A stretch of 64,000 nt of DNA from Burkholderiales bacterium (GCA_017302655.1 JAFLDE010000001.1:62001-126000); one strand, 5' to 3'. Positions 29,326-38,640 are shown, counted from the stretch's first letter. Notes: generated by a model not told the origin, from the sequence alone. Made by a program: numbers and translations.

Positions 29326-29740
29326 ACTGCGCTGCGAGGCCGGGCATCGCTTCGAAGGCTTCTTCCCGTCCCGCGAGTCCTTCGAGCAGCAGCGGCAGCA
29401 GGGTTTGGTGAGTTGCCCGACTTGCGGCAGCGACCACGTGGAAGCGGCCCTGAACGCGCCGCGCTTGAATCTTGGCGCCGCGGCGCCGCAGCCCGCTACT
29501 GCCTCTGCTCCAGCCGACGTCCCGCCGCCCAGCTTGCGCGAGTTGGTGGCCCGGCTCAAAGCCGGAAGTGAGGATCAGGGCCGAGGTTTTGCGAAGGAAG
29601 CTCGCGCCATCCATGAGGGTAGGGCGCGCCAACGGCCCATTCACGGTCAGGCCAGTGGGGAGGAGTTCCTGTCCCTGATTGAAGACGGCATAGCGGTCCT
29701 GCCGCTTCCCGCCGAGAGCGAGCTCGACCCCACGCATTGA
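29312..29740 (+). CDS. DUF1178 family protein
   Basis: A 142-residue protein with an N-terminal zinc-ribbon-like pattern: Cys8 and His12 (LRCEAGHRFEGFF), then Cys35 and Cys38 (SCPTCGSDHV). The C-terminal half has the family's IHGQASGEEFLSLIEDGIAV-LPLP ending. The ATG at 29312 lies inside the end of the NUDIX gene, with GGAG 7 bases upstream. The function is unknown. It is the third accessory gene after nuoN, an arrangement common in Burkholderiales. No strong terminator was found in the 170 bases that follow. Confidence 0.88.
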   Translation: MWVTELRCEAGHRFEGFFPSRESFEQQRQQGLVSCPTCGSDHVEAALNAPRLNLGAAAPQPATASAPADVPPPSLRELVARLKAGSEDQGRGFAKEARAIHEGRARQRPIHGQASGEEFLSLIEDGIAVLPLPAESELDPTH

Positions 29741-29914
29741 GCATGGGCGGCGTGACCGCGCCGCATCCCCACCAGCGTGCCCGCTCGATCGCAGGTTCTG
29801 CACACTCGGCGCTCCAAACTGCCGCTCATCGCATGCATTTCGTCAGGATGGGCGACTGTCGATAAGCTGCGCGACTTCTCTTGACCTCGGTCATTCCCTG
29901 GCTTCCCACATTCC

Positions 29915-31075
29915 ATGAAACACACCGCACGCCTGCTCGCGCTCGCCGTCCTCGTCCTGCCGCTGGCTGCCTGCCAGAAGGGAGACTCCAAGCCGGGAGG
30001 CGCCAAGGATCAGGCGGCCAAGCCCGCACTGCTGATCGCGCCGGAGGACTTGCGCGCCGTGGCCACCAGCGGTCTGATCGGTGCGCCAGTGATCACCGGC
30101 TCGGTTCAGCCCGCGCGTCGGGCCGATCTGCGGGCCGAAGTGGCGGCGGTGGTCCTGCAGGTGGTAAAGGACAACGGCGAGCGCGTGCGCCAGGGCGACC
30201 TCCTCGTTCGCCTGGATGCCACCTCCATCCGCGACAGCCTGGCGTCGGCCGAAGAGGCCCTGCGCGCCTCCACCCAGAGCTTCGAGCAAACCCAGCGCGT
30301 GCTGGAGCGAGCCAAGACGCTGAACCAGCAGGGCATGACCTCCATGCAGGCGCTGGAAGACGCTGAGTTGCGCCGCAATGCGGCGCAAAGTGAATTGGCC
30401 GCAGCCCGAGCCCGTGCCGTGAGTGCCCGCCAACAGCTCACCCGCACCGAAGTGCGTGCTCCCTTTGACGGCGTGGTCAGCGAGCGTCGAGTTTCGGTGG
30501 GTGACACCGTGCAGGTCGGCCGGGAAATCATCAAGGTCATCGATCCCGCGTCGATGCGCTTCGAAGGTCAGGTCAGTGCGGACCGCTTGAGCGAATTGAA
30601 GCTCGGCCAGCCGGTGGCGTTCCGGGTGAACGGGTTTGGCGACGTGGAGTTCAAAGGCAAGCTGTCTCGCATCGACGCCTCTGCCAATGCCGCCACCCGC
30701 CAGGTGGAAGTGGCCGCCAGCTTCGACGAACCCGCCAAGGCGCCCCAGGTCGCAGGCCTGTACGCGGAAGGGCGGGTGAACAGTGGCGCTCAATCTGCGC
30801 TGGTGCTGGCCGAGGGCTCGATTCAGCGCGAGGGTGATGCAGCCTTTGTATGGGCGCTGAAGGGCGATCAGATCAAGCGCTTGCCGGTGCAGTTGGGCCC
30901 GCGAGATGAGCGGCGCGGTGAGGTGGTGATCGTCAGCGGGCTGGTCAGCGGTGACCAGGTGCTGAGAGCACCGGGCAGTACGCTGAGCGACGGCCAGAAG
31001 GTGCAGCGTGTGGCCGCAGGTGCAGGCGCTGCATCGGCGGCCACCGCCGGAGCCGTGGCGCCAGCCGGCCGCTGA
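29915..31075 (+). CDS. RND efflux periplasmic adaptor (membrane fusion lipoprotein)
   Basis: A 386-residue HlyD/AcrA-type adaptor linking an inner-membrane RND pump to an outer-membrane channel. The signal peptide ends in a lipobox, LAAC with Cys20, so it should be a lipoprotein. The lipoyl half-motif near residues 65-95 and the second lipoyl half RTEVRAPFDGVVSERRVSVG flank a coiled-coil hairpin (about residues 100-165). A beta-barrel and a membrane-proximal domain follow. The RND gene begins 11 bases later. No regulator gene adjoins it. Confidence 0.92.
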   Translation: MKHTARLLALAVLVLPLAACQKGDSKPGGAKDQAAKPALLIAPEDLRAVATSGLIGAPVITGSVQPARRADLRAEVAAVVLQVVKDNGERVRQGDLLVRLDATSIRDSLASAEEALRASTQSFEQTQRVLERAKTLNQQGMTSMQALEDAELRRNAAQSELAAARARAVSARQQLTRTEVRAPFDGVVSERRVSVGDTVQVGREIIKVIDPASMRFEGQVSADRLSELKLGQPVAFRVNGFGDVEFKGKLSRIDASANAATRQVEVAASFDEPAKAPQVAGLYAEGRVNSGAQSALVLAEGSIQREGDAAFVWALKGDQIKRLPVQLGPRDERRGEVVIVSGLVSGDQVLRAPGSTLSDGQKVQRVAAGAGAASAATAGAVAPAGR

Positions 31076-31086
31076 GGAGGCACACC

Positions 31087-34000
31087 ATGTTTCTTTCCAA
31101 CTTCAGCATCAACAAACCGGTGGCCACCGTGGTGGTCATCATCGGCATGATGTTGCTGGGCCTATTGGCTCTGGGCAAGTTGCGCGTCAACCAGATTCCT
31201 GACGTCGAACCACCGGTGATCGTGGTCAACGTTCCGTATCCGGGGGCGTCGCCAGACACTGTCGAGCGCGAGGTGCTCAACCGGCTTGAAAAGGCCATGC
31301 AGAGCATCCCCGGGGTGGATCGCACCCAGGGCACCGCGCGCGAGGGGCGAGCCACCATCGTGCTGACCTTCGGCTTCTCGAAGAACATGATTGAGGCGGC
31401 CGAAGAGGTGCGCAATGCCATTGCAGGCATTCGCTTCAAGCTGCCCACCGAAATTCGTGAACCCACCATCAGCCGCGTTGATCCGGGCGCACAGCCCATC
31501 ATGCAGCTCGCCTTCTCCAGCACCACCTTGAACCACGCGGAGCTGTCCAGGCTGGTCGAGGATCGCCTTTCCGAACGCTTCCGTGCCCTGATGGGCGTGT
31601 CTACCGTCACCGTCAACGGTGCCCTGCGCCGCGAACTGTCCATCTTGCTGCGCGCCGAAAAGCTGCGCGAATTCGGCGTCTCGGTGACGGATGTGACGCA
31701 AGCCGTGCGCGCGCAGAACACGAGCGCGCCCGTCGGCAAGATCCGTGGCGACCTGGAGGACCAGAGCATCCGCCTGGTCGGACGCATCGAATCGCCGAGC
31801 GAATTCGAACAGATGATCATCAAGCGCCGCGGGACCGAGGTGGTGCGGCTGGGGCAGGTGGCCGAGGTGCAGGACGGCTTCGCCGATCAGACCGGCTACA
31901 GCTTCCGCAACGGGCGCCCCACGGTCGGTCTGTCGATCACGCGCGCCCGTGACGGCAGCACCGTCACGGTGGCCGACGAAGTGCGCTCGTTGGTGGAGAC
32001 CGTCGGCAAGGAACTGCCCGAGGGAACCAAGGTCGAGATCACCGAAGACGGGGGCAAGAACGCCTACAACAGCCTCTACAACGTCATCCACGCGCTGGTG
32101 TTCGGTGCTGGCTTGACGGTGTTTGTGGTCTATGTGTTCCTGAACAGCTGGCGCAGCACGCTGATCACGGCACTTTCGCTGCCGACCTCGGTGCTGGCGG
32201 CCTTCATTGCGGTCTGGCTGCTCGGCTTCTCGCTCAACTTCATGAGTTTGCTGGGTCTGTCGCTGGCTATCGGTGTGCTGATTGACGATGCCATCGTCGT
32301 TCGCGAGAACATCGTCCGCCATATGGAGCGCGGCAGCGACCGTGTCACCGCCGCGCGAGAGGGCACCGCCGAGATTGGTTTGGCGGTGGCTGCCACCACG
32401 TTTGCCATCGTTGCCGTCTTCGTGCCGGTGGCCTTCATGGGTGGTGGCCCCGGTCAGTGGTTCAAGCCTTTCGCGCTGACCGTGGTGGCCTCGGTCATCG
32501 TGTCGCTGTTCATCAGCTTCACGCTGGATCCCATGCTCTCCGCCTACTGGGGCGACCCACCGGGCTACCACGAGGCGCCGAAGAAGGGCATCAGCAAGCT
32601 GTTGCAGCGCTTCAACCATTGGTTTGACCATCAGGCCGACGCCTACGGACGGGTCATCGCCTGGGCCTTGCACCACCGCCGTTGGATGGCGGGCATTGCC
32701 CTCGCCAGCTTGGTTGGCGCCATCGCTTTGCAAGTCAAGTTCGGGGGTTCGAGCTTTCTGCCTGCGTCGGACAGCAACACCCTGGTCATCGATGTGCGCA
32801 GCCCTTCCTCCAGCAATCTGGAGTACAGCCGCTTGAAGCTCGATGCCGCGGCTGCCCTGGCCTCGGCCCTGCCCGAGACGCGGGCCACCACGGCCTACCC
32901 GAACGCCACGGGTGGCCGCATCTATGTGGACATTGGGTCCAGCACCGAGAGAAAGCGCACCGCTGCGCAGCTTGCGTCCGAACTACGCGAGCAAGTCGGG
33001 CGCTTGGTTGGCGCCGAGTACGTGGTCCTGGACGACTTGAACAACGGACCCCAGAAGCCGGTGCAGATTCGCTTCTACGGCAGCGACACGCGCAAGTTGC
33101 AGGAGATCACGCAGGCCTTCGTCAAGCAGATGCGCGCCGTGCCGGGTGCCGTCGACGTGGGCTACTCCGAGCAGGATCCGCAGGACGAGTTGCAGATCGA
33201 GATGGATCGCGGTCTGGCCAACCAGCTGGGCATCAGCGTCAACGACGCCGCTCAGACCTTGCGCGTGGCGTTCGCGGGTGTCGAGGTGGGCGACTGGATC
33301 GACCCGACTGGCGAAGCCCGCGACGTGGCCGTTCGACTGCACCCGGCCGACCGGGTGGATGGCAGCAACATCGAGCGCCTGCCGATCAGCGTGCCGGGCA
33401 CCAATCGGATGGTGCCGCTGGACCAGATCGCCACGGTCACGATGGGCAAGGGGCCGGGCACCATCCAGCATGCAGACGGACGGCGCGTCATCACGGTCAG
33501 TGCCAACGTGCAGGGTCGATCGCCTGGCGAAGTGACGGCAGACGCCAAGAAGTTGGCCAACGCCATCCCCTTCCCGCAGGGCTTCGGCATCGAGTTGGCT
33601 GGTTCGGCCCGTGAGCAGCAAATCGTCTTCACTGCCATGATCACCGCGTTGTTCAGTGGCGTTGCGCTGATGTACTTCGTGCTCGTCATCCAGTTCAACA
33701 GCTTCACGGCGCCGCTGGGCGTCATGCTTTCGCTGCCGCTTTCGCTGATCGGCGTGGTGCTGGCGCTCTTGTTGACCGGGGGCACGCTGAACCTGATGAG
33801 TCTGATTGGGGTGATCATGCTTATGGGCTTGGTGGCGAAGAACGCCATCCTGCTGATCGATGCGGCGCGGCAGGAGGAAAAGGCCGGTGTCGACCGCGAG
33901 GAGGCGCTGATGCATGCCGGTCGCAAGCGCTTCCGCCCCATCCTGATGACGACCTTTGCCCTGGTCGCCGGCATGCTGCCGGTGGCCATTGGCATCGGCG

Positions 34001-34344
34001 AGGGCGGCGAGTTCTACCGCCCCATGGCGGTGGCCATCATTGGCGGCACCATCACGTCCACGCTGCTCACCTTGCTGGTGGTGCCGAGCTTCTACGACAG
34101 CATCGAGATTGCGCGTGATCGGGCCATCGCCAAGTTCCACGGTCGCGTGCCTAGCTGGACTGCGCTGGGGGCATTCATCGGCACGCTGGTAGAGGCCGTT
34201 CTGACGCTGTTGCTGGTGCGCATGCTGTATCGCGCACTCAAGTGGACGGTGCTGCGCGCGGTGCGCGGCAAGGCCAAGCCAGTAGATCCCATGGTGGCCA
34301 CAGGCTTGCCCAGCGGCACAAGCGGAACGGCCGACAAGTTCTGA
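31087..34344 (+). CDS. RND family efflux transporter, inner-membrane pump (HAE1 type)
   Basis: A 1085-residue proton-driven trimeric exporter of the AcrB/MexB superfamily. It begins MFLSNFSINKPVATVVVII; the porter-domain segment VEREVLNRLEKAMQSIPGVD follows TM1. TM4 carries the proton-relay pair Asp-Asp in GVLIDDAIVVRENIVRHME, and the C-terminal half repeats the fold (LIGVIMLMGLVAKNAILLID). The C-terminal about 75 residues after TM12 are basic and longer than in AcrB. No outer-membrane factor gene adjoins; tolC at 49 kb in this window is a candidate partner. Substrates are unknown. Confidence 0.95.
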   Translation: MFLSNFSINKPVATVVVIIGMMLLGLLALGKLRVNQIPDVEPPVIVVNVPYPGASPDTVEREVLNRLEKAMQSIPGVDRTQGTAREGRATIVLTFGFSKNMIEAAEEVRNAIAGIRFKLPTEIREPTISRVDPGAQPIMQLAFSSTTLNHAELSRLVEDRLSERFRALMGVSTVTVNGALRRELSILLRAEKLREFGVSVTDVTQAVRAQNTSAPVGKIRGDLEDQSIRLVGRIESPSEFEQMIIKRRGTEVVRLGQVAEVQDGFADQTGYSFRNGRPTVGLSITRARDGSTVTVADEVRSLVETVGKELPEGTKVEITEDGGKNAYNSLYNVIHALVFGAGLTVFVVYVFLNSWRSTLITALSLPTSVLAAFIAVWLLGFSLNFMSLLGLSLAIGVLIDDAIVVRENIVRHMERGSDRVTAAREGTAEIGLAVAATTFAIVAVFVPVAFMGGGPGQWFKPFALTVVASVIVSLFISFTLDPMLSAYWGDPPGYHEAPKKGISKLLQRFNHWFDHQADAYGRVIAWALHHRRWMAGIALASLVGAIALQVKFGGSSFLPASDSNTLVIDVRSPSSSNLEYSRLKLDAAAALASALPETRATTAYPNATGGRIYVDIGSSTERKRTAAQLASELREQVGRLVGAEYVVLDDLNNGPQKPVQIRFYGSDTRKLQEITQAFVKQMRAVPGAVDVGYSEQDPQDELQIEMDRGLANQLGISVNDAAQTLRVAFAGVEVGDWIDPTGEARDVAVRLHPADRVDGSNIERLPISVPGTNRMVPLDQIATVTMGKGPGTIQHADGRRVITVSANVQGRSPGEVTADAKKLANAIPFPQGFGIELAGSAREQQIVFTAMITALFSGVALMYFVLVIQFNSFTAPLGVMLSLPLSLIGVVLALLLTGGTLNLMSLIGVIMLMGLVAKNAILLIDAARQEEKAGVDREEALMHAGRKRFRPILMTTFALVAGMLPVAIGIGEGGEFYRPMAVAIIGGTITSTLLTLLVVPSFYDSIEIARDRAIAKFHGRVPSWTALGAFIGTLVEAVLTLLLVRMLYRALKWTVLRAVRGKAKPVDPMVATGLPSGTSGTADKF

Positions 34345-34386
34345 CGGAGCTGGCGTCCCGTGCTGGGGCGCTGCGGCGGAAGCCGG

Positions 34387-34439
34387 CCTCGCGTGGATTC
34401 CTTCACGCGAGGTTCAAGCCTGCCCCCCGAGGCTCGGGG
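34387..34439 (+). terminator. Two tandem hairpins after the RND operon
   Basis: A perfect 9-bp stem CCTCGCGTG / CACGCGAGG (34387-34395 with 34404-34412, 8-base loop) is followed by a second stem CCCCGA-GGC-TCGGGG (34425-34439). There is no clear U-tract after either. They separate the pump operon from the PEP-CTERM gene and probably act as a terminator or 3'-end stabiliser. Confidence 0.45.
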
Positions 34440-34499
34440 CGTTCACGTCGCAGGCGCTTGCCTAGAGTGGGGGCATCGACTTCTGATGCACCCGTCACC

Positions 34500-35228
34500 A
34501 TGCACCCGTTTGCCCCTTCCTTTGCGTTCACGCGTGCCTTCAGCGTGCTTGCGCTGACTGCGAGCCTGTCCTCGCCCGCCGCAGCAGCCACGCTCACCAT
34601 GCAGGGCTGGTTCCATGGCGCGGGTCAGGCGGTCAGCGTCACCAGCCCGAACTACAACGGCCTGGCTGGCGGGTTCAAGGGGACGCTTCAAGGCCTGAGC
34701 GACAGCCGGTTCAACCTCGCAGACCTCGAGATGTATTGCGTGGATCTGCTGCAGACCATCAACCCGGCGGTCGGTACCCGTTACAGCGTCAAGATGGCCG
34801 GTGAAGCAGGCGCGAGCACCTTCGAGATCAAGCCCATCGAGCAGGTCTTCGCCGCCGATCGCGTGGCCCGTCTGGTGCAGCTGGTCAGCTTTGTGGAGGC
34901 GTCGCCCATGCGGGTCGACAGTGCCGCCGAGTCCACCGCGCTTCAGCTGGCCATCTGGAACATCCTGTACGACACCGATGCGTCGCTGCATGCGCAACCG
35001 GGCGCGACCTTCTCGGACACCAGCAGCCACCGCAGCTATGCCAGCGACTTGCTCGCCCAGTCGGTCGGCTTCGGTGCCACACGCCAGTTGTTCGTCATGA
35101 CTTCCTCCCAACGCCAGGACCAACTTTTCTGGCTGGACGCCCACCGCGTGCCCGAGCCCTCGGCGGCTCTGCTGGCGCTGGCGGCCCTGGGAGCGATCGG
35201 CGCGGTGGGGCGACGAGCGCGACGCTGA
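34500..35228 (+). CDS. PEP-CTERM sorted exported protein with possible thioester-domain signature
   Basis: A 242-residue exported protein: signal peptide about residues 1-30 (cleavage near PAAAA-TLTM) and a C-terminal PEP-CTERM sorting tail at 217-242 (VPEPSA, hydrophobic helix, GRRARR). Such tails are cut by exosortase, which is not in this window. The middle contains YCVDLLQTINP with Cys80 and, 69 residues on, STALQLAIWNILYD with Gln149. This Cys...Gln-x-AIW layout resembles thioester domains of surface adhesins, in which Cys and Gln form an internal thioester. Cys80 is the only cysteine in the mature part. The ATG at 34500 is chosen because it starts a proper signal peptide; the longer open frame upstream is intergenic. 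The thioester reading is inference. Confidence 0.85.
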   Translation: MHPFAPSFAFTRAFSVLALTASLSSPAAAATLTMQGWFHGAGQAVSVTSPNYNGLAGGFKGTLQGLSDSRFNLADLEMYCVDLLQTINPAVGTRYSVKMAGEAGASTFEIKPIEQVFAADRVARLVQLVSFVEASPMRVDSAAESTALQLAIWNILYDTDASLHAQPGATFSDTSSHRSYASDLLAQSVGFGATRQLFVMTSSQRQDQLFWLDAHRVPEPSAALLALAALGAIGAVGRRARR

Positions 35229-35234
35229 GCGCGC

Positions 35235-35252
35235 GCGGGCTGGCCAGCCCGC
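35235..35252 (+). terminator. Hairpin after the PEP-CTERM gene
   Basis: GCGGGCT-GGCC-AGCCCGC is a perfect 18-base palindrome directly after the stop codon of the PEP-CTERM gene. It is G+C rich but has no U-tract, so it may be an inefficient terminator or mRNA 3' stabiliser. Confidence 0.35.
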
Positions 35253-35330
35253 CGCCCCCGCATCAACCATGAGGCCTCGCGCCTTGGCGACGGCCGATGA
35301 TCGTGCTCACTCCCACGCTGTGAGTACGCC

Positions 35331-38300
35331 ATGTTTCGACCCGTCTGTTTGACCCTGCTGCTGGCGCTTTGCGGCACGAACCTGCAAGCCGCCCGCCCGC
35401 GCCCCGCCGAAGCCAGCACGCCCGCAGCGCGCGATGCAGCTTGGCAGCAGCACCAACGCATGGAGCGCGAAAGCCCGGCACGCGGCCTGCGCTGGCGTTC
35501 GATCGGCCCCACGGTGCAGGGTGGTCGGGTGGTGGATGTGGAGATGGTGCCGGGGCAGCCGGCCAGCTTCTACGTCGCCTATGCCAGCGGCGGCGTCTGG
35601 AAGACGGTCAACCACGGTGGCAGCTTCGAGCCGCTGACTGACCAGCTCTTCAACACCGTGGTCGGCGACATCGCCGTCGACCCCCAGGCGCCGGACACGC
35701 TTTGGGTGGGCATGGGCGAACCGAACGCGGCGCGATCCAACTACGGCGGCAATGGGGTGTACCTTAGCCGCGACGGCGGGCGCAGCTTCGAGCACAAGGG
35801 CCTGGCCGACAGCGACCGCATCGCCCGCGTGCTCGTCGACCCTCGCAACAGCCGGCGCGTGTTCGTGGCGGCGGCTGGCAAGCTGTATTCGCCGGGCGGC
35901 AGCCGGGGCGTCTTCCTCACCGAAGACGGCGGCGCCAGCTGGCGCCAGGTGCTCAAGGGCGAGAACGACTGGACCGGTGCCAGCGACCTGATCATGGACC
36001 CGCGCGACCCCGACACCCTGTACGCCGCGCTGTGGGACCGCAAGCGCACGCCTTGGCAGTTCACCGAGAGCGGCCCCGGCAGCGCTCTATACAAGAGCCG
36101 CGACGGCGGTCGCAGCTGGACCAAGCTGGCTAGCTTTCCCGCGGGCCAGGGCGTGGGCCGCATTGGCTTGAGCATTTCCCCCGCCCGTCCGGATACGGTG
36201 TATGCCAGTGTGGATCTTTGGCGCGAACTGCCGGCCGAGTTGCGCCACGCGGGCGACCGGCCCCTCTCGCCCAAGCGGCTGAAGGCCATGAGCAAAGAGG
36301 AGTTCCTGCGCCAGGACCCCGATGAACTCGAAGCCTTTGTGCGCGCCGCTGACCTGCCTGCAGAGGTGGACGGTGCCCGCCTGCTCGCCGGAGTGAAGGA
36401 TGGCTCCATCACCCTCGATCAACTGCGCAGCCGCCTGCTGGATGCCAATGCCGCGCTGTTCGACGCCGACATCTGGGGCCTGACGATTTGGCGCAGCGAC
36501 GACGCCGGCACCCAGTGGCGCCGCACGCACGAGCGGCCGCTGCGTAACGTCACCTACACCTATGGGTACTTCTTTGGCCAAGTGCGCGTCGATCCGCAAG
36601 ATGCCGAGCGTGTGTACGCCCTCGGCGTGCCGCTCATCGTCTCCAGCGACGGTGGCAAGAGCTGGAGCGGCTACGCCAATCACCGCGACGTGCATGTGGA
36701 CCATCACGCGCTTTGGATCGACCCGCAGGACCCCAAGCGCATCTTGCTGGGCAATGACGGGGGCCTGGACATCAGCTACGACCGTGGCGTCACCTGGCGC
36801 AAGCTGGACGCCCAGCCAGTCGGTCAGTTCTACACCATCCATGCCGACATGGCCGAGCCCTACAACGTCTACGGTGGCCTGCAGGACAACGGCACGATGC
36901 GCGGTTCCAGCCGCACGCGCTGGGAGTACGGCCAGGACTGGACGACGCTCTCGGGCGGCGACGGCGCCTTCGTGGCCGTGGACGGGGAGGGCCGGCACAC
37001 CTACACCGGCTACCAGTTCGGCAACTACATGCGGCATGACGCGGATGGCAAGCGCAGCGAAGTGCGCCCGCGCAGCTCGATCGGTGAGGCGCCGCTGCGC
37101 TACAACTGGATGACACCCGTGATGGTGTCGCCCCACAACCCGCAGGTGCTGTACTTTGCGGCCAACCGCCTGTTCCGCAGCTTCGACAAGGCCAAGAGCT
37201 TCCAGCCCATCAGCCCGGACCTCAGCCGCACCCGCGAGCGCGGCAATGTCCCCTTCGGCACCATCACCACGCTGAGCGAGTCGACGCGTCGCTTCGGCCA
37301 GGTCGCCGTCGGCACGGACGACGGCCAATTGCATGTCTCGCGCGACGGCGGCCTGAGCTGGCAAGACGTGGGCGATGGCCTGCCGCAGGACCGCTGGGTC
37401 AGCCGCGTCGAGTGGTCGCATCATGTCGAGGGCCGGCTCTACGCCAGCCTGAACGGCTACCGCCAGGACGACGACCGTGCCTACCTCTACGTCAGCGAGG
37501 ACTTCGGCCGGAACTGGCGCCCGATTGCTTCCGGTCTGCCGGCCGAGCCCATCAACGTGGTGCGCGAGGACACCGTGACGCCCGAGTTGCTCTACGTCGG
37601 CACCGACCGCGGCGTGTATGCCTCGATGGATCGTGGCGCCAGCTGGATGGCGCTGGATGGGGGGCTCCCCAATGTGCCGGTGCACGACCTCTTTGTCCAT
37701 GTTCGCGACCGTGAACTCATCGCCGGCACGCATGGCCGCAGCGCCTGGGTGCTCGATCTGCTGCCCTTGCAAGAGCGAGTGCGCGGACCTCGCAGCGCAC
37801 TGCTGCAACTTTTCCATCTGGATGCCGTGCAGGCCGACCGCAACTGGCGTCGCGAGCCGGATCCCTGGTTTGACCGCAGCGAATACCTCCCCTCGCTGCG
37901 CGGCACGCTGTGGAGCGCGGCGGGCGGCCGCGTGCAGCTCAGCCTCGTGGATGGCAACGGCAAGGCGCTGGCGCGCTTCGAACGCGAGGCCGTGCCGGGC
38001 CTGAACAGTTTCGAATGGGACCTGCGCCTGGAACCGGAGCTGGTGCTGGCGGCCGAGCAGGAGGCGCTGCAAAAGCTGCCCGAGGCCGATCGCGACCAGC
38101 TGCGCCATCGTCGCTACAGTGAGTCCGTGCGCCTGGGTCACCGCCTCTACCCGCTGCCGGGCAAGTACCGTCTGCGCGCCGAAGCGCAGGGCGCCAGCGC
38201 CGAGACGCCGCTGGAGATCAAGGCGCCGCGTGCGTTCGAGCCGCGCCTCAGCCCGCCGCTGAAGCGCCGGGGCGAAGGCATGGAGACGGTGCGCACCCAG

Positions 38301-38366
38301 ACCGAACCGCTGCCGCACCCGCGCGCCGGCAGCCGTGGCCGGGCTCTGACCTTGCCGGGTCGCTAG
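35331..38366 (+). CDS. Large exported Asp-box (BNR/VPS10-like) beta-propeller protein
   Basis: A 1011-residue protein with an N-terminal signal peptide (about residues 1-20, cut near LQA-AR). It carries at least nine Asp-box-type motifs (S/T-x-D-x-G-x-S/T-W/F), for example SRDGGRSF, TEDGGASW, SRDGGRSW, SDDAGTQW, SSDGGKSW, SYDRGVTW, SRDGGLSW, SEDFGRNW and SMDRGASW. These predict two seven-bladed propellers, as in sortilin/VPS10-like and BNR glycosidase-like secreted proteins. A C-terminal domain (about residues 820-960) follows. The enzymatic activity is not evident. The last 40 residues (from SPPLKRRGEG) are low complexity and look like a read-through of non-family sequence. Confidence 0.85.
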   Translation: MFRPVCLTLLLALCGTNLQAARPRPAEASTPAARDAAWQQHQRMERESPARGLRWRSIGPTVQGGRVVDVEMVPGQPASFYVAYASGGVWKTVNHGGSFEPLTDQLFNTVVGDIAVDPQAPDTLWVGMGEPNAARSNYGGNGVYLSRDGGRSFEHKGLADSDRIARVLVDPRNSRRVFVAAAGKLYSPGGSRGVFLTEDGGASWRQVLKGENDWTGASDLIMDPRDPDTLYAALWDRKRTPWQFTESGPGSALYKSRDGGRSWTKLASFPAGQGVGRIGLSISPARPDTVYASVDLWRELPAELRHAGDRPLSPKRLKAMSKEEFLRQDPDELEAFVRAADLPAEVDGARLLAGVKDGSITLDQLRSRLLDANAALFDADIWGLTIWRSDDAGTQWRRTHERPLRNVTYTYGYFFGQVRVDPQDAERVYALGVPLIVSSDGGKSWSGYANHRDVHVDHHALWIDPQDPKRILLGNDGGLDISYDRGVTWRKLDAQPVGQFYTIHADMAEPYNVYGGLQDNGTMRGSSRTRWEYGQDWTTLSGGDGAFVAVDGEGRHTYTGYQFGNYMRHDADGKRSEVRPRSSIGEAPLRYNWMTPVMVSPHNPQVLYFAANRLFRSFDKAKSFQPISPDLSRTRERGNVPFGTITTLSESTRRFGQVAVGTDDGQLHVSRDGGLSWQDVGDGLPQDRWVSRVEWSHHVEGRLYASLNGYRQDDDRAYLYVSEDFGRNWRPIASGLPAEPINVVREDTVTPELLYVGTDRGVYASMDRGASWMALDGGLPNVPVHDLFVHVRDRELIAGTHGRSAWVLDLLPLQERVRGPRSALLQLFHLDAVQADRNWRREPDPWFDRSEYLPSLRGTLWSAAGGRVQLSLVDGNGKALARFEREAVPGLNSFEWDLRLEPELVLAAEQEALQKLPEADRDQLRHRRYSESVRLGHRLYPLPGKYRLRAEAQGASAETPLEIKAPRAFEPRLSPPLKRRGEGMETVRTQTEPLPHPRAGSRGRALTLPGR

Positions 38367-38490
38367 GACAGCCAGGTCGAACGCGTTCCAACGCTGCACG
38401 ATGCCGTGCAGCGCTTCCAATGCGGCCATCGACTGAGCAGGCTCGGGCTTGTCCGCCAGCTGAGTGCTCAAGTCTGTGGTGGACCGCTCG

Positions 38491-38527
38491 GAAAACGACA
38501 AGGGCCTGACCGAAGCCAAGCCCTTGT
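38491..38527 (-). terminator. Intrinsic terminator after tRNA-Ala
   Basis: Reading the minus strand, ACAAGGGC (38527-38520) pairs with GCCCTTGT (38505-38498) around a 14-base loop and is followed by CGTTTTCC. It lies 16 bases downstream of the tRNA 3' end, in the right orientation and distance for tRNA termination. Confidence 0.65.
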
Positions 38528-38542
38528 TTCGAACGATCTGAG

Positions 38543-38618
<76 letters not shown>

Positions 38619-38634
38619 ACCGAAAGAGGCGCGC

Positions 38635-38640
38635 AGTGTA
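38635..38640 (-). promoter_or_regulatory. Probable -10 element of the tRNA-Ala promoter
   Basis: On the minus strand TACACT lies 16 bases upstream of the mature tRNA 5' end, predicting a start near 38628 and a leader of about 10 nt. The -35 region is poor (AAGTTC at 16 bp spacing). Called on position and the -10 match only. Confidence 0.35.
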
